A stretch of DNA of 64,000 bases from Paramecium tetraurelia (GCF_000165425.1 NW_001799100.1:62001-126000); one strand, 5' to 3'; positions 34,242 to 47,253 are shown, counted from the first letter of the stretch. The notes: a model not told the origin generated them from the letters alone. Translations and numbers: made by a program.

Positions 34242-35142
34242 ATGCAAAAATCTCATTCTCCATAGCCTCGTCGTACAAACAGCAAATATTCATCCTTTCC
34301 CTTCAAATTGCCAATGAATAACCTTGCACTTCCTTTAACCAACAACCATGTGCAATCGGATTAAGGTACGAACTGGTAACTACCTGTAGGATAACAATCA
34401 GGCAAAAAGATTAAATAGCTTTTGCAAGTGAATACAAGGCCACTTATCAATCCGGCTAAAGTTCAAATTGATATTGAAAAACTACAGATTATTATGAATG
34501 GGAAGTATGAGAAAAATATCTCTAACACTTCCTATTCGATTTAGGTTGAAAATACTCTCAAAGAATTTCGATCCAAAATAGATGAATAAGATAGCATTAT
34601 TAGATTACAGGAATTCAAAATTAATAGATTGCAATAAGAACTCTTGTTCTCAAAATAATAATATTAACGCATGATGCAAAAATTAACATCACTTGATGGT
34701 AAATATAACTATTATCCACAATCAACTAAATTAACAAAGTCATAAATTAGCATGCCCTAAATTGAATAAGTGCCTTCAATTAATAAACTACTTCAAGTAG
34801 ACAATAAGAAAAAAAAAAATATACAAGAGAAAATTTAAGGGCTTGTGTTAGAAAACAAAAAGTTAAAAGATGAGGTTTAGAACAAATTTAAGGAAGTATT
34901 TCAACTTGTAAATGATTTTGCAATGGCTGTAGTCTGTTAAGCATCATCTCTCTATATTTAATAGATACAATCCATCGAATCAGTCTATGAAATGCATAAC
35001 AAGTAATTTGAAATTAAATGATAGTTTTACGAAAAATGATTATCAAGGCATGAGGGCGTAGTATGATATTTTGAATAGGGAAATCCAAATACTAGAGTAG
35101 TAGAAGGAAATATTATATGATAAAGTAATTTCATTACTTTGA
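34242..35142 (+). CDS. Coiled-coil protein, unknown function
   Basis: A 22-nt intron near the 3' end (it contains a TGA) gives 292 residues. The N-terminus is basic and Ser/Pro/Asn-rich; from about residue 90 onward the protein is helical with heptads (IQVENTLKEFRSKIDEQDSI, then LVLENKKLKDEVQNKFKEVF and YDILNREIQILEQQKEILYD). It lies 15 bp upstream of the p28 dynein light-chain gene on the same strand. A ciliary role is plausible but unsupported by a specific motif. Confidence 0.72.
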
Positions 35143-35157
35143 AAATTATTATAATTA

Positions 35158-35890
35158 ATGAACGACATATAACCGGCTCCAAGTCTTGTTAAATATAGTA
35201 ATCCCATTCTCATTTCAAACAGTCAAAAGAAATAAATTAAATAACAGCCTCCAAGCAATACTGAAGATATTTTGAATGCCATTCTGCTTCCCAGAGAATT
35301 TAATCATCAGAAGAATCAATTGTAAATGTAATGTGTTTCTCCTGCACCCTCAACCAAACAAGATGTGCTTGAATTATAAGATAAATTAGATAAGTGGTTG
35401 CAATAAAGGTAGGCGAGAGAGACTGGTCTATGTCCAATTCGAGAGGAGTTATACTCACAGTGTTTTGATGAATTAATAAGACAAATTACAATTAATTGTG
35501 CAGAGAGAGGTATGCTCTTAGTAACAGTCCGAAATGAAGTGAGAATGGTCATTCAAACTTATTAAACTTTGTATGCATCAAGCATTGCATTTGGAATGAG
35601 AAAGTTTTTATCAGAAGAAGAAAAAAAAGTATTCAAAAATATTTAATTAGGCCGAATATCGATTAAGAATTAAATAATTGGATTAGGAGTGTACGGAATT
35701 GCAAAGACAGGTTGAATCTTTAGAATAAAAGTTGTTGGATACAAAATCGCAAGATGAAATTAAAAGATAGCAAACTAAAGAAGCTCATGCAGATATTGTT
35801 TCCTAATTAAAGGCTGACATAAAAGCTAAAGTAAATGGGGATCTTGAAAAAATACTCACTGGATAAAGAAAATTACCTGATAAGAAATGA
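35158..35890 (+). CDS. DNALI1: Axonemal inner-arm dynein light chain p28 (DNALI1)
   Basis: Light chain of single-headed inner-arm dyneins in cilia. A 22-nt intron gives 236 residues. The family core is essentially complete: QDVLELQDKLDKWLQQRQAR, ETGLCPIREELYSQCFDELI, RQITINCAERGMLLVTVRNE and YQTLYASSIAFGMRKFLSEE, then a C-terminal coiled coil (YRLRIKQLDQECTELQRQVE). Length is a little under the usual 250 or so. The splice site is fixed by the continuous C-terminal helix. Confidence 0.95.
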
Positions 35891-36003
35891 TGATATTCAA
35901 ATTATTTTCATTATTTTATATTCGATCATGTATTTAATGAAATTAATAAACATCTTATCATTATAAAATAAATATATTTAGATATTGGATATTTTTATTT
36001 TTT

Positions 36004-37208
36004 TCATAATATCAATAATCCTAACATTGCAATTAAGACTTAGAATATCATTGCATTTGAACTTTCGTCATCACATGAGACTCCTGCACAATTCTCTGAG
36101 TTGTATGTAAGCACCTAATCTTATGTTGGGCATGAACTAGAGGAAGTCTCTTTAATGCAAGTAACAGAAGTTGATCCAACCACTGAAGGGTCATCTGCAG
36201 TTTCTTACAAAATTCTTGCAGCTGTTGTTTCTCCCAATGTGGCATCAGAAGCAATGGTGACTTTATTACCCAAGAAGTTCAGTTTAAGTTAATACATTTA
36301 TTCACCATTCTATCCTTTATCCAATTTTTTAGGGGTCACTGTTTTTGATACTCCATCTGCAACCACTGTAATTTCAGCGTCCATGGGTTTCCATTTTCCA
36401 CCTTTAAAGCCATCTTAAGTGATTGTTTATTTAATATAAATGGTGTCTCCAACAACTAATTCATTAGTATTGAGAGGGGTTGAGCAGGTATCATCTGAGC
36501 ACAATGTCAATGTGGATTGAGCAGTATTGACACATTATTCTCCTGCAGTATCTGCGCATACCTACTCAGCTTGTACTTTTGGTTTGATCTCACTTGATTT
36601 AAGGGTTGCTAAATCTTTGCTAAAAACTCCAGAAAATTTAAAAGCAAAGAAAGCCAAGGGTTTAACACCATTATCGTTGGGTAATAACAAGGTCACAGAG
36701 ATGGCATAAAATCCGGTATATTTAATCTCATCTGTGGATTCATCCTTCAAAAATACTGTATCGAATTAACTATTAATATAAGATTTAAATACTCCTTATT
36801 GACGGTGAAGCTCCAAGTTCTTGATGTGTCTGTAGAGACTGATGTAATAGTAGAAGCATCAGCTACTTCATTAGTAAATGCAGCTCCAAATCTTCTCAAA
36901 TTAACCTGAATACATGTTGTAGTTTATCCGGTTTCTACAGAAGTCTAAAGGTCTTTGCCATTGGCAAATGTCAATGAGAATACAAGATTTCCATCCTTCA
37001 ATTACACACCGAATGTGGGTCTTCTGGCAATTTGTTTCTTTCCGTTAGCTTGTGTCTGTTTAAAGAATCCAATTTATGTCTTGCAATTTTTAGCATCCTT
37101 ACACTTTCCTTTTACTAGGACTTAGTCTTCTGTGCAAGTAGTTGTTGCTTCTTGAGAGATAGCAACAGAAACCAAGAATAGTATAAGCAATAAATGAAGA
37201 ATTTTCAT
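36004..37208 (-). CDS. GPI-anchored or C-terminally anchored surface protein
   Basis: A 23-nt intron gives 393 residues. The N-terminus MKILHLLLILFLVSVAISQE is a signal peptide; the extreme C-terminus is hydrophobic with no tail (NAMIFQVLIAMLGLLIL), preceded by small residues, as in GPI-anchor signals. The ectodomain is Thr/Ser-rich with scattered Cys (CTEDQVLVKGKCKDAKNC, LCSDDTCSTP). It is not one of the long Cys-periodic immobilisation antigens. Probable function is at the cell or ciliary surface; no enzyme motif. Confidence 0.72.
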
Positions 37209-37403
37209 AAAAAAGTAATATTGAATTACTGTATATTTTTCTAAGTGTATTTATAGCTCTATTTTATAGAAGATATTCCATAAGATAATTGATAATTAAT
37301 AATGAATAGTACGGATTTCTAGAATTCAATCATTTTTCGCATTTTACTGCGTAATCATAATAATATTGAAATTTTCAAAAATTATATTAGAATTCGATTT
37401 TCT

Positions 37404-37415
37404 CCCCCCCCCCCC
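37404..37415. repeat. Poly-C tract (12 C)
   Basis: Twelve consecutive C residues on the plus strand, in an intergenic stretch that is otherwise about 80% A+T by eye, between the surface-protein gene (start 37208) and the end of the small TM gene (37471). No other G/C homopolymer of this size is seen in the window. Confidence 0.9.
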
Positions 37416-37470
37416 TTAAAAATAATTTCCTAAAATAATTATCTTATAAATATATAAATTCAATTGAGCA

Positions 37471-37725
37471 TCACATTTTCAAATTTACTTGGCTTTAATT
37501 AGAGAATTCTTATTTAGTCAAGCTAGACGCATTGTTATCAGTTAATAAAGTTGCGTGTTATCTCAATGGTATTTAATATTTAGAAACAACCTTCATTTTT
37601 TATTCCCTTTTTTTTTATGATCTTCTAATCATATAAATTATTATCAAGCCTATAAATGATATCATTATCATCAATAAAACTATAAGCACATACTAATCTG
37701 AATTGAGTTTTTTTATGGCAGTCAT
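37471..37725 (-). CDS. Small single-TM protein, 84 residues
   Basis: Intronless 85-codon frame from the ATG at 37725-37723 to the TGA at 37473-37471, hidden in standard-code translation by TAA/TAG glutamines. A short cytosolic or luminal head (MTAIKKLNSDQ) is followed by one strong hydrophobic segment (YVLIVLLMIMISFIGLIIIY), a basic stop-transfer cluster (MIRRSQKKREQK) and a polar Gln/Asn/Ser-rich tail. The basic cluster after the helix makes an N-out orientation likely. No known family. Confidence 0.55.
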
Positions 37726-38084
37726 GCTAAAGATTTTTTTTAATTCTAATTGTTTTATTATTAAATCTAAAGGTTAATAATTATATGATATCGGAGCATA
37801 AAAGAATCATTGGTTGTTTTAATGTATCCTCAAATTGAGTTGAATTTCAATCTGCATAAATAGATTTTCTTGAATTACAAATGATTATAAATATTATGGA
37901 AAAGGATATAACAAGCGATGGAATAGTTTTTGCTCATAGTTGACTCAAGATCAGGTAAAAACTACTTGTAAGAATGCAATTAATAGAATTTGTTTTAATA
38001 ATATAATTATATCAGTTGTAAGTATCTTGAGTTATTGGGATTAATATATATTTATTTAAGTTAATATAAGTTTTTATATATAAT
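37726..38084. other. AT-rich intergenic region
   Basis: About 360 bp upstream of the small TM gene and downstream of the two-TM protein gene, both on the minus strand. Stops are frequent in all frames. No coding frame, repeat or hairpin of note was seen. Confidence 0.55.
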
Positions 38085-40050
38085 TCATTATGTTTCATGT
38101 TATTTTTTCATTCTTTTTGGAATTTTAGTGTAAATCTTCTGAGGAGTAGTGATACATTCCTAATAGATTGATTAACATTCTCCTAATTCACCGGCGTCAA
38201 ATCTGATCTTGGATTGATTCAAAGGAATATCGTTTAAGAATTAATTCTAATTAGCTTAGCTCTTTTAAATTGATTAAAACAGTGCTTATATTTCCGGGTC
38301 TAGAGATTAAATTAGTTTTAGATTAACGCCTGATTTTCCTCCCTAAGAAATCACTTTTTCATATGCTTCAAAAGCCTCTTAAATAGCAATAGATTACAAC
38401 TATTAACTTTACTTTTAGAAATCTAAAACTTTAGCTTACTCTAAATCTTAAGGAATACTTGGTTTAGGCAAGTACTTAAATAATTTCTTCTATTCTTCAC
38501 TTAAAATGACATCTTTTAGCTAATCAAACTCAAATAATTTCTAAACTATCAATTTCACATCTAATTTCTCCATATATTTTTCTTTCGACACATTTAACAT
38601 TTTTTTTTTTTTTCTATCGCATCCAATACATATCCAAAGTATTTATCTAATGCTTGGATCTATTCGATTTTTCTTCTTTAAAATTACATTTAAACTTTCA
38701 TTCTAAAAGGATATTACTAATATTATTTACAATCATAACTTCTTGATTCGGTTCACTATTTAATCTCCCAGTATCTCTGGGAGATAAGAGTCTCCTCCTA
38801 CTCCTAACTATTCCAGCTAATGCATCAATGACCTTGTTATCATCGGACACGTTTGACTTATCCTTGGCATTATTGTAAGTAGTAAATTTAAACAGTTCAT
38901 TTGCCATATCTATGTCCAACATAATTTGGACTAACGGCTTTATAAAAGCAGCCAACAATAAAAATATCATTTAATATAAGCCCCCCACCCTGCTTAGAAT
39001 GGCTTAGACTTTTACGTATGATCTTTAGTATTCACTGTATTTTGGGCTGAGATTGATACTGTGTAACACTAAATATTCATTGTTGTATAAGTCTGTGGAT
39101 TCTCTTAGGGAATCTTAAATCAACACGTGCTATTCAGATACGTCCTCAAATACCAATCCTGAATCCGTTTATGTTTCGATCGCTTTAAATTGCTAAAATA
39201 TATTTTTAGAGGTGGTAATTGAAAATGTATAGTATTAAATGTTTATGATATCCAGGGACATATTCACAGCTCTGTTCATCTGTAATAAGGAATCACTTAG
39301 ATGAACGGCGTAAAAACCAGAATTAAGTTATTTTTTAATATCTTCAATTGGAGCGCAATCGGTCTTATTGGTTGAGTTCTTACATACTGAAACAGTCACA
39401 GTCAAAGAAGAATAAATCTGACTTGTCTTAATCCCTTGTAATACCTAGTGTGAGAATAAAATAACTTTTCTTACAGGTGGATGACTATCCCAATAATCCT
39501 TTTGTATGCATTAAACCGACCCCAATCTAATCCTCGAAAAATAGTCAATTTAGGTTTCAGATAAAAAATGTTCTCTGGTGCATGCTTCCAAGGGTAGGAT
39601 GGTGCAACTAGTTTATATTTTAGTTTACTTCCTTGTAACATTCGAAATCTGAGTGGTCTCATTATAAATCCTAGTGGTTTGGCAATTTTTCAGTTAAATC
39701 GTAAAGTACTTATTAATGGTTGTCAAAGGTTGACTATTTAGATCGGCCATGGTGAGAGCGATGGTGAAGTTATTCCTATTAAGAATAAATGGCTAAATAT
39801 ATAGCAAAAATACCGATGTCTCGATGACTTGTCTTTCTGACGAAATCACATTAGGAGAATCTTTGGCTATTAATTCTTGGATTCCGACAGCTAAGTAGGC
39901 TAGAGCAAAGAATATAGTTCCCATTGTCAAAAGTGCCCCCAGAGTTGAATTGTATTTTTATTTTCCCAAAATTCTAAATGCTGGTGGCTATCCAAACATG
40001 TCAAATTGTAAAAAGAATTCTTTGAGATGTCCTAAAGCTGATGATTGCAT
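38085..40050 (-). CDS. Ciliate-type two-TM membrane protein, large luminal loop
   Basis: One 28-nt intron gives 645 residues. The N-terminal cytosolic segment (LKEFFLQFDMFGQPPAFRIL) precedes TM1 (LGALLTMGTIFFALAYLAVG), a luminal domain of about 280 residues with Cys and N-glycosylation sequons, TM2 (VGGLYQMIFLLLAAFIKPLV) and a cytosolic tail with CDRKKKK and LFEFDQLKDVILSEEQKKLF ... YLPKPSIP. This layout belongs to a big family found in Paramecium and Tetrahymena, with a P2X-like 2-TM topology but no evidence of channel function. The intron restores the tail; a run of 14 A on the minus strand encodes the Lys cluster and is in frame. Confidence 0.72.
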
Positions 40051-40161
40051 CTAAATATACAATATTAATTATATTATAAGCTAAATCCTAATTGAAATAA
40101 TTAACTAATCAATCTTAATTTTTAAATTTTACATAAAAATTAATTGATGTTAATCACAACG

Positions 40162-40190
40162 CTTCTCTAAACAAGTGGAGTTTAGAGAAG
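40162..40190. other. Perfect 11-bp inverted repeat (hairpin), 7-nt loop
   Basis: CTTCTCTAAAC at 40162-40172 pairs exactly with GTTTAGAGAAG at 40180-40190 around the loop AAGTGGA. It lies in the 428-bp spacer between divergent genes starting at 40050 (minus) and 40479 (plus), where nothing else is coding. It could be a cruciform regulatory site or part of a small structured RNA; nothing identifies which. Confidence 0.6.
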
Positions 40191-40478
40191 AAAATTGAAT
40201 AGATCTTCTATAGAACATTCATCAAATTGAAGACTTAAATGATGATTATTTATATTATTTGACATTAAATTTTAATTGTACAAATAATTATAACTCTCAT
40301 TCAGTATAACAATTTCATTAGCAATAAGTCGTTTTTATAAATACACATTTACAAGATTGATTATTATTGAAATTGAAAGAGGACAAAGTTTCCTTACCTT
40401 GGGTACTTATTAGCTTCACTTTATATAAAAATGATCCGATATTAAAAATGTGATAATTGAAGTTTTTATAAATAATTA

Positions 40479-41993
40479 ATGTCCACAGTAATTGGAAAGG
40501 GATAACAAGCTTATAATGAAACGACAACATAAAGGAGAAAAAATGAAGCCAATTTGAGAGTCACCTTACAATACTACTCTAAATATGGAAAATTGACTGA
40601 TGATCATTCATTAGAATAGGTTGCTCCAGGTTTGGCCAGTTTGGAATTCATGAAGCGTAATTGTCCTGAGCGAACGAAGCTTGAAGAGTTTTGTATACAA
40701 TCAGGACAATACTTTGAATTTGAACAGTACAAATAGGGAGACATCATATTTCATTATGGAGACATAGGCGATAAGGTGTATATTATTCTCAAAGGGGATG
40801 TTGCCGTACTGGTACCAAGAGCTGAAAGTGAAATAGTAGCAGAGAGAGAAGAGATAAGTTAAGCCAAATTACCTTTTGAGTTTGAAATGTTTTAGAGAAA
40901 TAAGAAACCTTCAAAATCAATTTAAATAGAAGTATAATTAGCATAGTAGAACTCAAACTTTTATTTCAAAGATAATGTTTGTTTGTTTAAGAAGGTGTTC
41001 CAATTTTACTCTGGATAATCATTTGGAGATGTGGCTCTAATTTCAGATAAACCAAGAACCGCTAGTATCTTGGTCACATCTGATCAAATCTATTTAATTA
41101 GCATGTGTAAAAAGGATTTTAAGATCTCATGTGAGAAATCAGTTCTGGAGATGAATTAGACTCTAGATTACTTTGTTACAGTGCTTCCTTATATAGGTAA
41201 AATGTAAATATCTAAATTCATACAATTTTTCCATAAAACTGACTTCTCTCCCTAACAGTGGTTATGGAAAGAAGGAGAGCAAGTCAAATTTTTTATATTG
41301 ATTCTAAAAGGAAGGGTTGAAATTAAATAATAGTAAATGCCCTTATATTAAGTATCTGACAATTCCTTCATTGGTCATGAAGAGATCCTAGAAGGCCTGA
41401 CTCTACGACAATACGGTTGCAAAACATTGGACAATACAATAGCATATTTAATGGATTATGAAGATTTCAACGTCGCCAGAAAAAATGCTCCAGACATCGT
41501 TAAAGTACTAATAGAAAAGGCAAAGTTGATGACTTCTTACCTTGAAAGAAGAAAAGAGGAAGTGAAGAAAGGACAAACCAATGTGTAACCACTGTACTAC
41601 CCAGTGGAAAGAAGACTGATTTAGGATATGTTTGTCATTAAGTCTCCTCGGAATAACGAGGTTAGATCGAATCAACCTAAATTTTTAAGTTATTTTGACA
41701 TAACCAAGTTTAATAAGAAGAAAGCCAAGCCTAATCCTATAAATTAATAGCAATCTATTTCAGAGGACTTATATTTCTCAAAAGAAAAGAACCTAAAAAC
41801 TACTCGATCTCCTTCTAATTATACTTAAAGAGTTTCACCGATGACTAAATAGATGAAAGAGATTCTACTGAAGAAGTTTAAGTTGAATTTTAGATTTAAT
41901 GCTGTGGGGTCACTTAAAATTAGTTCTTGTAAGTCTGCTAATGATTTGAGGAACAAGAGTCGATTTAAAACAGATGCAAGCATTGATAATTGA
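40479..41993 (+). CDS. Protein with two cyclic-nucleotide-binding domains
   Basis: Intronless, 504 residues. Residues about 70-220 form a CNBD: YKQGDIIFHYGDIGDKVYII, LKGDVAVL, then a long insert, then the phosphate-binding cassette QSFGDVALISDKPRTASILV (a variant with Asp for the usual Glu but Arg retained). A second, more divergent CNBD follows (WLWKEGEQVKFFILILKGRV, SFIGHEEILEGLTLRQY). There is no N-terminal dimerisation/inhibitor segment like that of PKA regulatory subunits and no TM helix, and the C-terminus is basic and Ser-rich. Likely a cytosolic cAMP/cGMP-responsive or structural CNBD protein. Confidence 0.82.
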
Positions 41994-42035
41994 TTAATTT
42001 ATTATTTGCTATTTTATGTAAATATATTTAGCCTA

Positions 42036-45000
42036 TCATTCTAATAAAGCGACAGATTTTTTATTTCTACGATTCCAGAAATATAATAATAAACACAATG
42101 TAACCAAAAGTATGATAATGCCACCCAAGACTCCAACTAAAATCCAAATCCAAGAGTGACTAAAATTATAAATAGATAGATTTACTCCGATTCATCATCA
42201 TCATCATCATTATCATCTACATAAACTAAATTCACTACTCCTGAGGCCTTTCCATAATAATTACTAACAGTGATTGTAATTGGCTACTCTTCGACTGATG
42301 TAAGACTCTCAAAATTGATTATGGAATTTTATTGATATTGATATTTTATTAAATTATGGATGCCTCTTGTCTCATCATATTTTAAATTTGCAAAGAAATA
42401 TGTGCTATTATCTTCTACTTCAACCGTCAATACAATTTAATTTGATAGAGTACCCTTATAATTCTCATATAAGGCATAATGACTAGTAATAGTCTTAGTA
42501 ACATTACTGTCAACTAATTCGTACATCACTAATATTGCATCTTGACCTTTTCTATAAGGTACTAAGACATAATTCAGATAAGTTGCAACCTTATTTACAC
42601 TTGTCCATGATCCAAAGGGAGTCAACACAAATTTTAATTTAATTTTATCCAATATTAAATCTGGAAGATTCCCAATCTCAAAAGGAATGCCAAAGACATA
42701 TTATGCAACATTGTTAGTTTGAATCAACAAATTGAATGTTTATAGAGTTCCTTACATCTCAGATGAGATCAACTTAATAGTTTAGAATTCTGTATTCTCA
42801 TGCACATAAAATTGATCATTCTAATAATTTCTTAATTCAAAATGTTCTATATTAGGTATATAACTAAAATCTAACAATTTGAAGTGATTTATTCTTAAAC
42901 CAAAATTTAGATCTGTGAAAAATACGGTGTAAAACTAATTGTGTTTAATCACTTAGAAACTTGCAATTTTCAATGAATTTAAATTTAATAGTTGCGCATT
43001 GATGCTTCTTGATAGAGTTAAAGTTTTATCAGCATTTATGTAAAATGCCTGAATTGAAGATTCAAACTATGTCAAATCTTGGGGATTGCTATCTAAAATA
43101 AATAAATGATTGTTATTGAATAATTAGACACCACTGATTCTTTTTGTATTAGGAACTGTAATTTTTGAAACAACAGTACATTCCAAATTAGTACCGCAAT
43201 CTACAATTAAGATTTACGGAGTTGCCGCAAGGACTGAAACAACAAGGTACTTTCGATCTTCAGAAATATATAATCCATCTGTTTATTCCAAAATCGAAAG
43301 ACCCAAGGTGAATACCTTTTCAAATTATCCATCTCTTTTGGCAAACACTAATTGCTTGGAAGTTAAGAAAACTCCATAATGAGCATCATAGATCAATCCA
43401 TCAATGAAATTATAGAATAAATTCAGACCATCACTAACGCTTCGTATCTATGGCTATAATTTTGCCTATGAACATGATTTGCAATCAATTGATATCTGAG
43501 TTATCTGACCTGTATAGAGTTTGGTATCTATCATCAGAGATGCAGATTCACTGTCTTTTTTCACTTTGAAGCTCTAATTTTGAGGGTTTTCGAATATAGG
43601 TTGACTGTGAGTGTCCAAAACAGATATTTATTTGTAAATATTCTTGCTTGAATAATCGTTGGATGCCTTTACACCAGTCACTACCTTATTCAAATAGTTA
43701 TCTGAATGTATCTTACTCTATACTGAGAATAAGGAATCTTATAAAACTGAATAGACTTTTTATTAAAAATGCAAAAACATTTAAAGTCCTCCATCTACTT
43801 CTACTGTTGTATCAACTTTACCTTCAAGTTTTATTACTTTTTTTAATGATTAATGAGACAAGACTCCGGGCTCATAAATTAAAATCACAGTTTATTTATC
43901 ATCTTAACCTCTCACAAAAAGCCATCCAGATTCCTCACAAGAATCAGCTACAATGGAATCTTGCAATTTATAATTATATAATGGGAGAGTCTTGGTTCTG
44001 TAGATAACTTATAAGTGTTTGTAATTGTATTCATCTATTCGAAAATCCGTTGCAGTTTTTTATAATAAGTAAAAATAGTGTTTACCAATAGCAATTTTAA
44101 TCTATGAATCTGGGAGTGTGGTTATTGTTTGAATTGTAGTGAAGGCTCCACCATTTGATAAAAGAGCGAGATTGCCAATGATTACTTAACTTGAAGTTTG
44201 GATAAAGATTAAATCAATTAATCTATTTCCAAAAACATTAAGAGGTTACACAATATCAGAAATAGTATAAGCTAAATTAAAAGGGATAAATTAATCATAA
44301 ACTAAAATCTTATTTTGAATCACTACAAACATTTTATTATAAAGTACATTGAATGATTATATCTTCTCCTCTAAAGTAAGCTTATCATACTCAGCAAATG
44401 ATTTGCTTTCTTTATCAAAACCATATAAATGGATTTACTTTTCTGATTCTTAAATAACAAAGAATATCTTCTTAGTCTCAAACCACCAATGAAATGTTGT
44501 TTTAGTAAGTATGCTTTAGAAGGCAACTTATTTGAGTAAATTGCATTCGGCTTCAACATTTTTTAATTGATCATGCTAGCATTCATAGATATAAGCTTCC
44601 TTTGATTCCAATTATTATAAAAGTTAAAATTTGTCCACATCTATCACTTAAATATCAGTGAAAACTACATGTTCTTATTGAATTTTAATATTTAATTTCC
44701 ACATCTCTTGAATGTCAATGACAATACTGTCAGAGGTAGTGGCATCCACTGGCGTATAGGATATGTCTGGTCCTATTGCCAATAGATCAACATTAAAAGG
44801 ATCAGAAGGTATAGTAAGTGCTGAAGGAAGAGCATTAAATCCTGTTTCGTAAAGTTGTGTGTCAGTTGAATATACTATTTGAATTTTTAAATCAATACTG
44901 CATTGATTACCTGATTTTGATTGTGCGAGTATTTTGGTTTGATACAATTAATCTGTTTTGGAATCTTATTTTTACAGTCTAAGAATTCCATCATTAATTA

Positions 45001-46305
45001 AAAATCTATGAGTTGATACAAAGTTGACTCCAATCAGATCAGGTTCATAAGGATTAATAATAATAATATCGACAACATCCTCAAAAAAGGAGTAGAGCAA
45101 CTATTTCTAATCATAAATGAATATTTTTTCTTGATATTTCAACACTATATATTTTTAACTGATTTCAATTTGAATGTTAACACCTTATACTTTTCCAGGT
45201 AATTGCAATAAGCCTTTTGGTTCATTGTTTTAAAAATATTAAATTCTATCCTCATAGACCAATGCCAACTAAGCAATTTAACCATCTTAAGTGAATAAGT
45301 AATTAAAATCGAAGGCATAGATCTACTCTCCAAAATTCAATCTAGACCATTCTTTAACTAACCACTTCTGAGACTATAAGATCTTGAGGACGTAGATTCC
45401 GTTGAAGGAGTCCAAAATAAATAGGTCTCCGTTAGGTTCTACTTGCATATCGAGAAGTACAAAATTAAAGGTTTACTATTAATTTAATAATATTGCCAAA
45501 CTTTCAGAGTCAAGTGTCAACCATGGCTCTACAGTAATATTACCATCTTTGACTTGAAAAACTTCCACAAGGGACCCTTTACCTTCCTAGTATTGACCTC
45601 TTATGATAAACTATTATGAGCCTGTGACGTATTCAAAAGTATGCACCAATAATTATCGAATTGATGGCGCATCAAATTTTTAAATGTTTTCAATAAATGT
45701 TACCTTCTCTGTTGTATCCACTTCGACGAAGTAATTTTTATCTAAGTTTTTACAATCAACTATAAATTTAGTTTGAGAAAGAAAGTCAACGTCAGAACAT
45801 CTAAAATTGGCATCTCTTTTTTGCACAGATATGTAGTTGTCAAATTAAGGAACTTTGTTATTCTCAGTTGGTTGTCTATTGTAAAACAGTCATAATACCC
45901 TATATAATAAAAGATATCAACAGATGTATTATCCTATTCTATAAATACGAAACTATTCAACCAGGCGCCTGTCAATTGATTGACATATGGCTTTAATGAT
46001 ATGATTGTGTCACCAACTAAATCTATTAAATTCTATAATAACATGTTTTATGCATTATTGAAGGCCCCAATTAATGCAAAGGTTATTGAACTTCGAAATA
46101 TTTTGATGGTTTTTCTCCCAAAGAAAAAGTTAAATCTTCTCCAGAAAAAAATGCTTCTCTGATGTTCCATTCATATAATTCTTCAACGCTTGCGTAAATT
46201 GAGTAATCACTCTTTAATTTTTCTAATTATAAGTGATTTCATACAGCATTCTTGGAGGGTCAAAAGAAATAATTGAAGAATGGTAAATATTCTGTATATC
46301 ATCAT
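42036..46305 (-). CDS. Very large type I membrane protein, surface (copy A of tandem pair)
   Basis: About 4.2 kb, roughly 1,400 residues. The ATG at 46305 gives a signal peptide (MMIYRIFTILQLFLLTLQEC) when a 22-nt intron is removed. A long ectodomain with beta-propeller-like strands and scattered Cys follows, then a poly-Asp stretch (DDNDDDDDESD), one TM helix (WIWILVGVLGGIIILLVTLC) and a short basic tail ending KSVALLE. A 26-nt intron splits the pre-TM segment. Near 46081-46091 the frame changes by one or two bases between KYFEV and FALIGAFNNAQ with no candidate intron. Other introns were not mapped in full. It is a paralog of the gene at 47466-52060 by start, layout and TM. Adhesion or mating-surface roles are speculation. 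Confidence 0.7.
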
Positions 46306-46461
46306 ATTTAATAAATAATATATAGTATTTTCAATTTTTCTTAGGAATAAGTTTTATCTTCTTCTGTTATTACGATTAAATTTATGAATTATGGGATATT
46401 TATGTAGATTATAATTATTATTTTTATTTTGCATGCTAATGTAAACCTTTGAGTCCTTTCC

Positions 46462-47253
46462 TCATTAACAACAATTTTTATATTTGATCCAATTTCTCCT
46501 AGATGAATTGGTATCTCTTTTTCTTTTGCCCATATTCATGCCATTTAGAGAAGGAGAATCTTAAAATATAGATGTTTTTTGATTTTTAATATTCTAAATA
46601 AAATATTTAACCGAATTACCTTGCAGTCTCAATTTTCTTAGATATAAGATGGCTTTTAGCCTGTAAAAGTACTTTCTAATGATGCAGAAACTTCTAAAAT
46701 GCTTGGATTTGAATGCTAAGTGCTTTTGAAAATTAGCAAATAACTTAAATTTATTCCAATATTTTCTTAATCTAAAATTATCAGCTATTTTATTCGAATG
46801 CAAATCGTCATCCTTTGTGATAGTTGAAAGAACACTTTTTGAGGATTCTCTCCCTGGTGTTACAAACTTAACTTCATTTCTGGGAGTTTTAGATCGTGCT
46901 AATTTCTTGCTCACACTTTTACGATTCAAATCCTTTTTTGGTGGACTGTATGGTAATTGCAATTTATATGGTTGAGGCTATTGACTTTGTATTTTCCAAG
47001 CCAAGAAAATATCTTTTAGGTTTCTCTGATTTATTTTATTGCTAAACTTAAACTGAAATTATTAGATACTAGTTCTATGATCTGAAATTCTCTTTTCATT
47101 TATTCAATCATGTTTATCATCAAAGGTTAATATGCACTCGCTAGACTTTTCAAATAATAATTGTTCAGCTTTTCTAAGCCGATTTTTACTTTTTAAGGGT
47201 CTGGCTTTTTTGAATGCTTAGTTTATTTTGGTTAATTAAAGTATGAAGTTTTA
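46462..47253 (-). CDS. Basic protein between the two surface-protein genes
   Basis: The downstream 170 codons are clearly open and protein-like: LPYSPPKKDLNRKSVSKKLA, then a strongly basic aromatic helix (YWNKFKLFANFQKHLAFKSK, IIRKYFYRLKAILYLRKLRL) resembling IQ-type repeats without exact consensus, ending KYKNCCQ at the TGA 46464-46462. Upstream, EQLLFEKSSECILTFDDKHD is in the same frame but separated by an in-frame TGA at 47106-47104. The start at 47253 is a guess; the 5' end is unresolved. Calmodulin binding is possible, not shown. Confidence 0.45.

Noticed and set aside
38590-38700. Frameshift at the 14-A run in the two-TM protein gene
   Set aside because: A 28-nt intron just upstream brings the tail into frame, and the total coding length is then a multiple of three.
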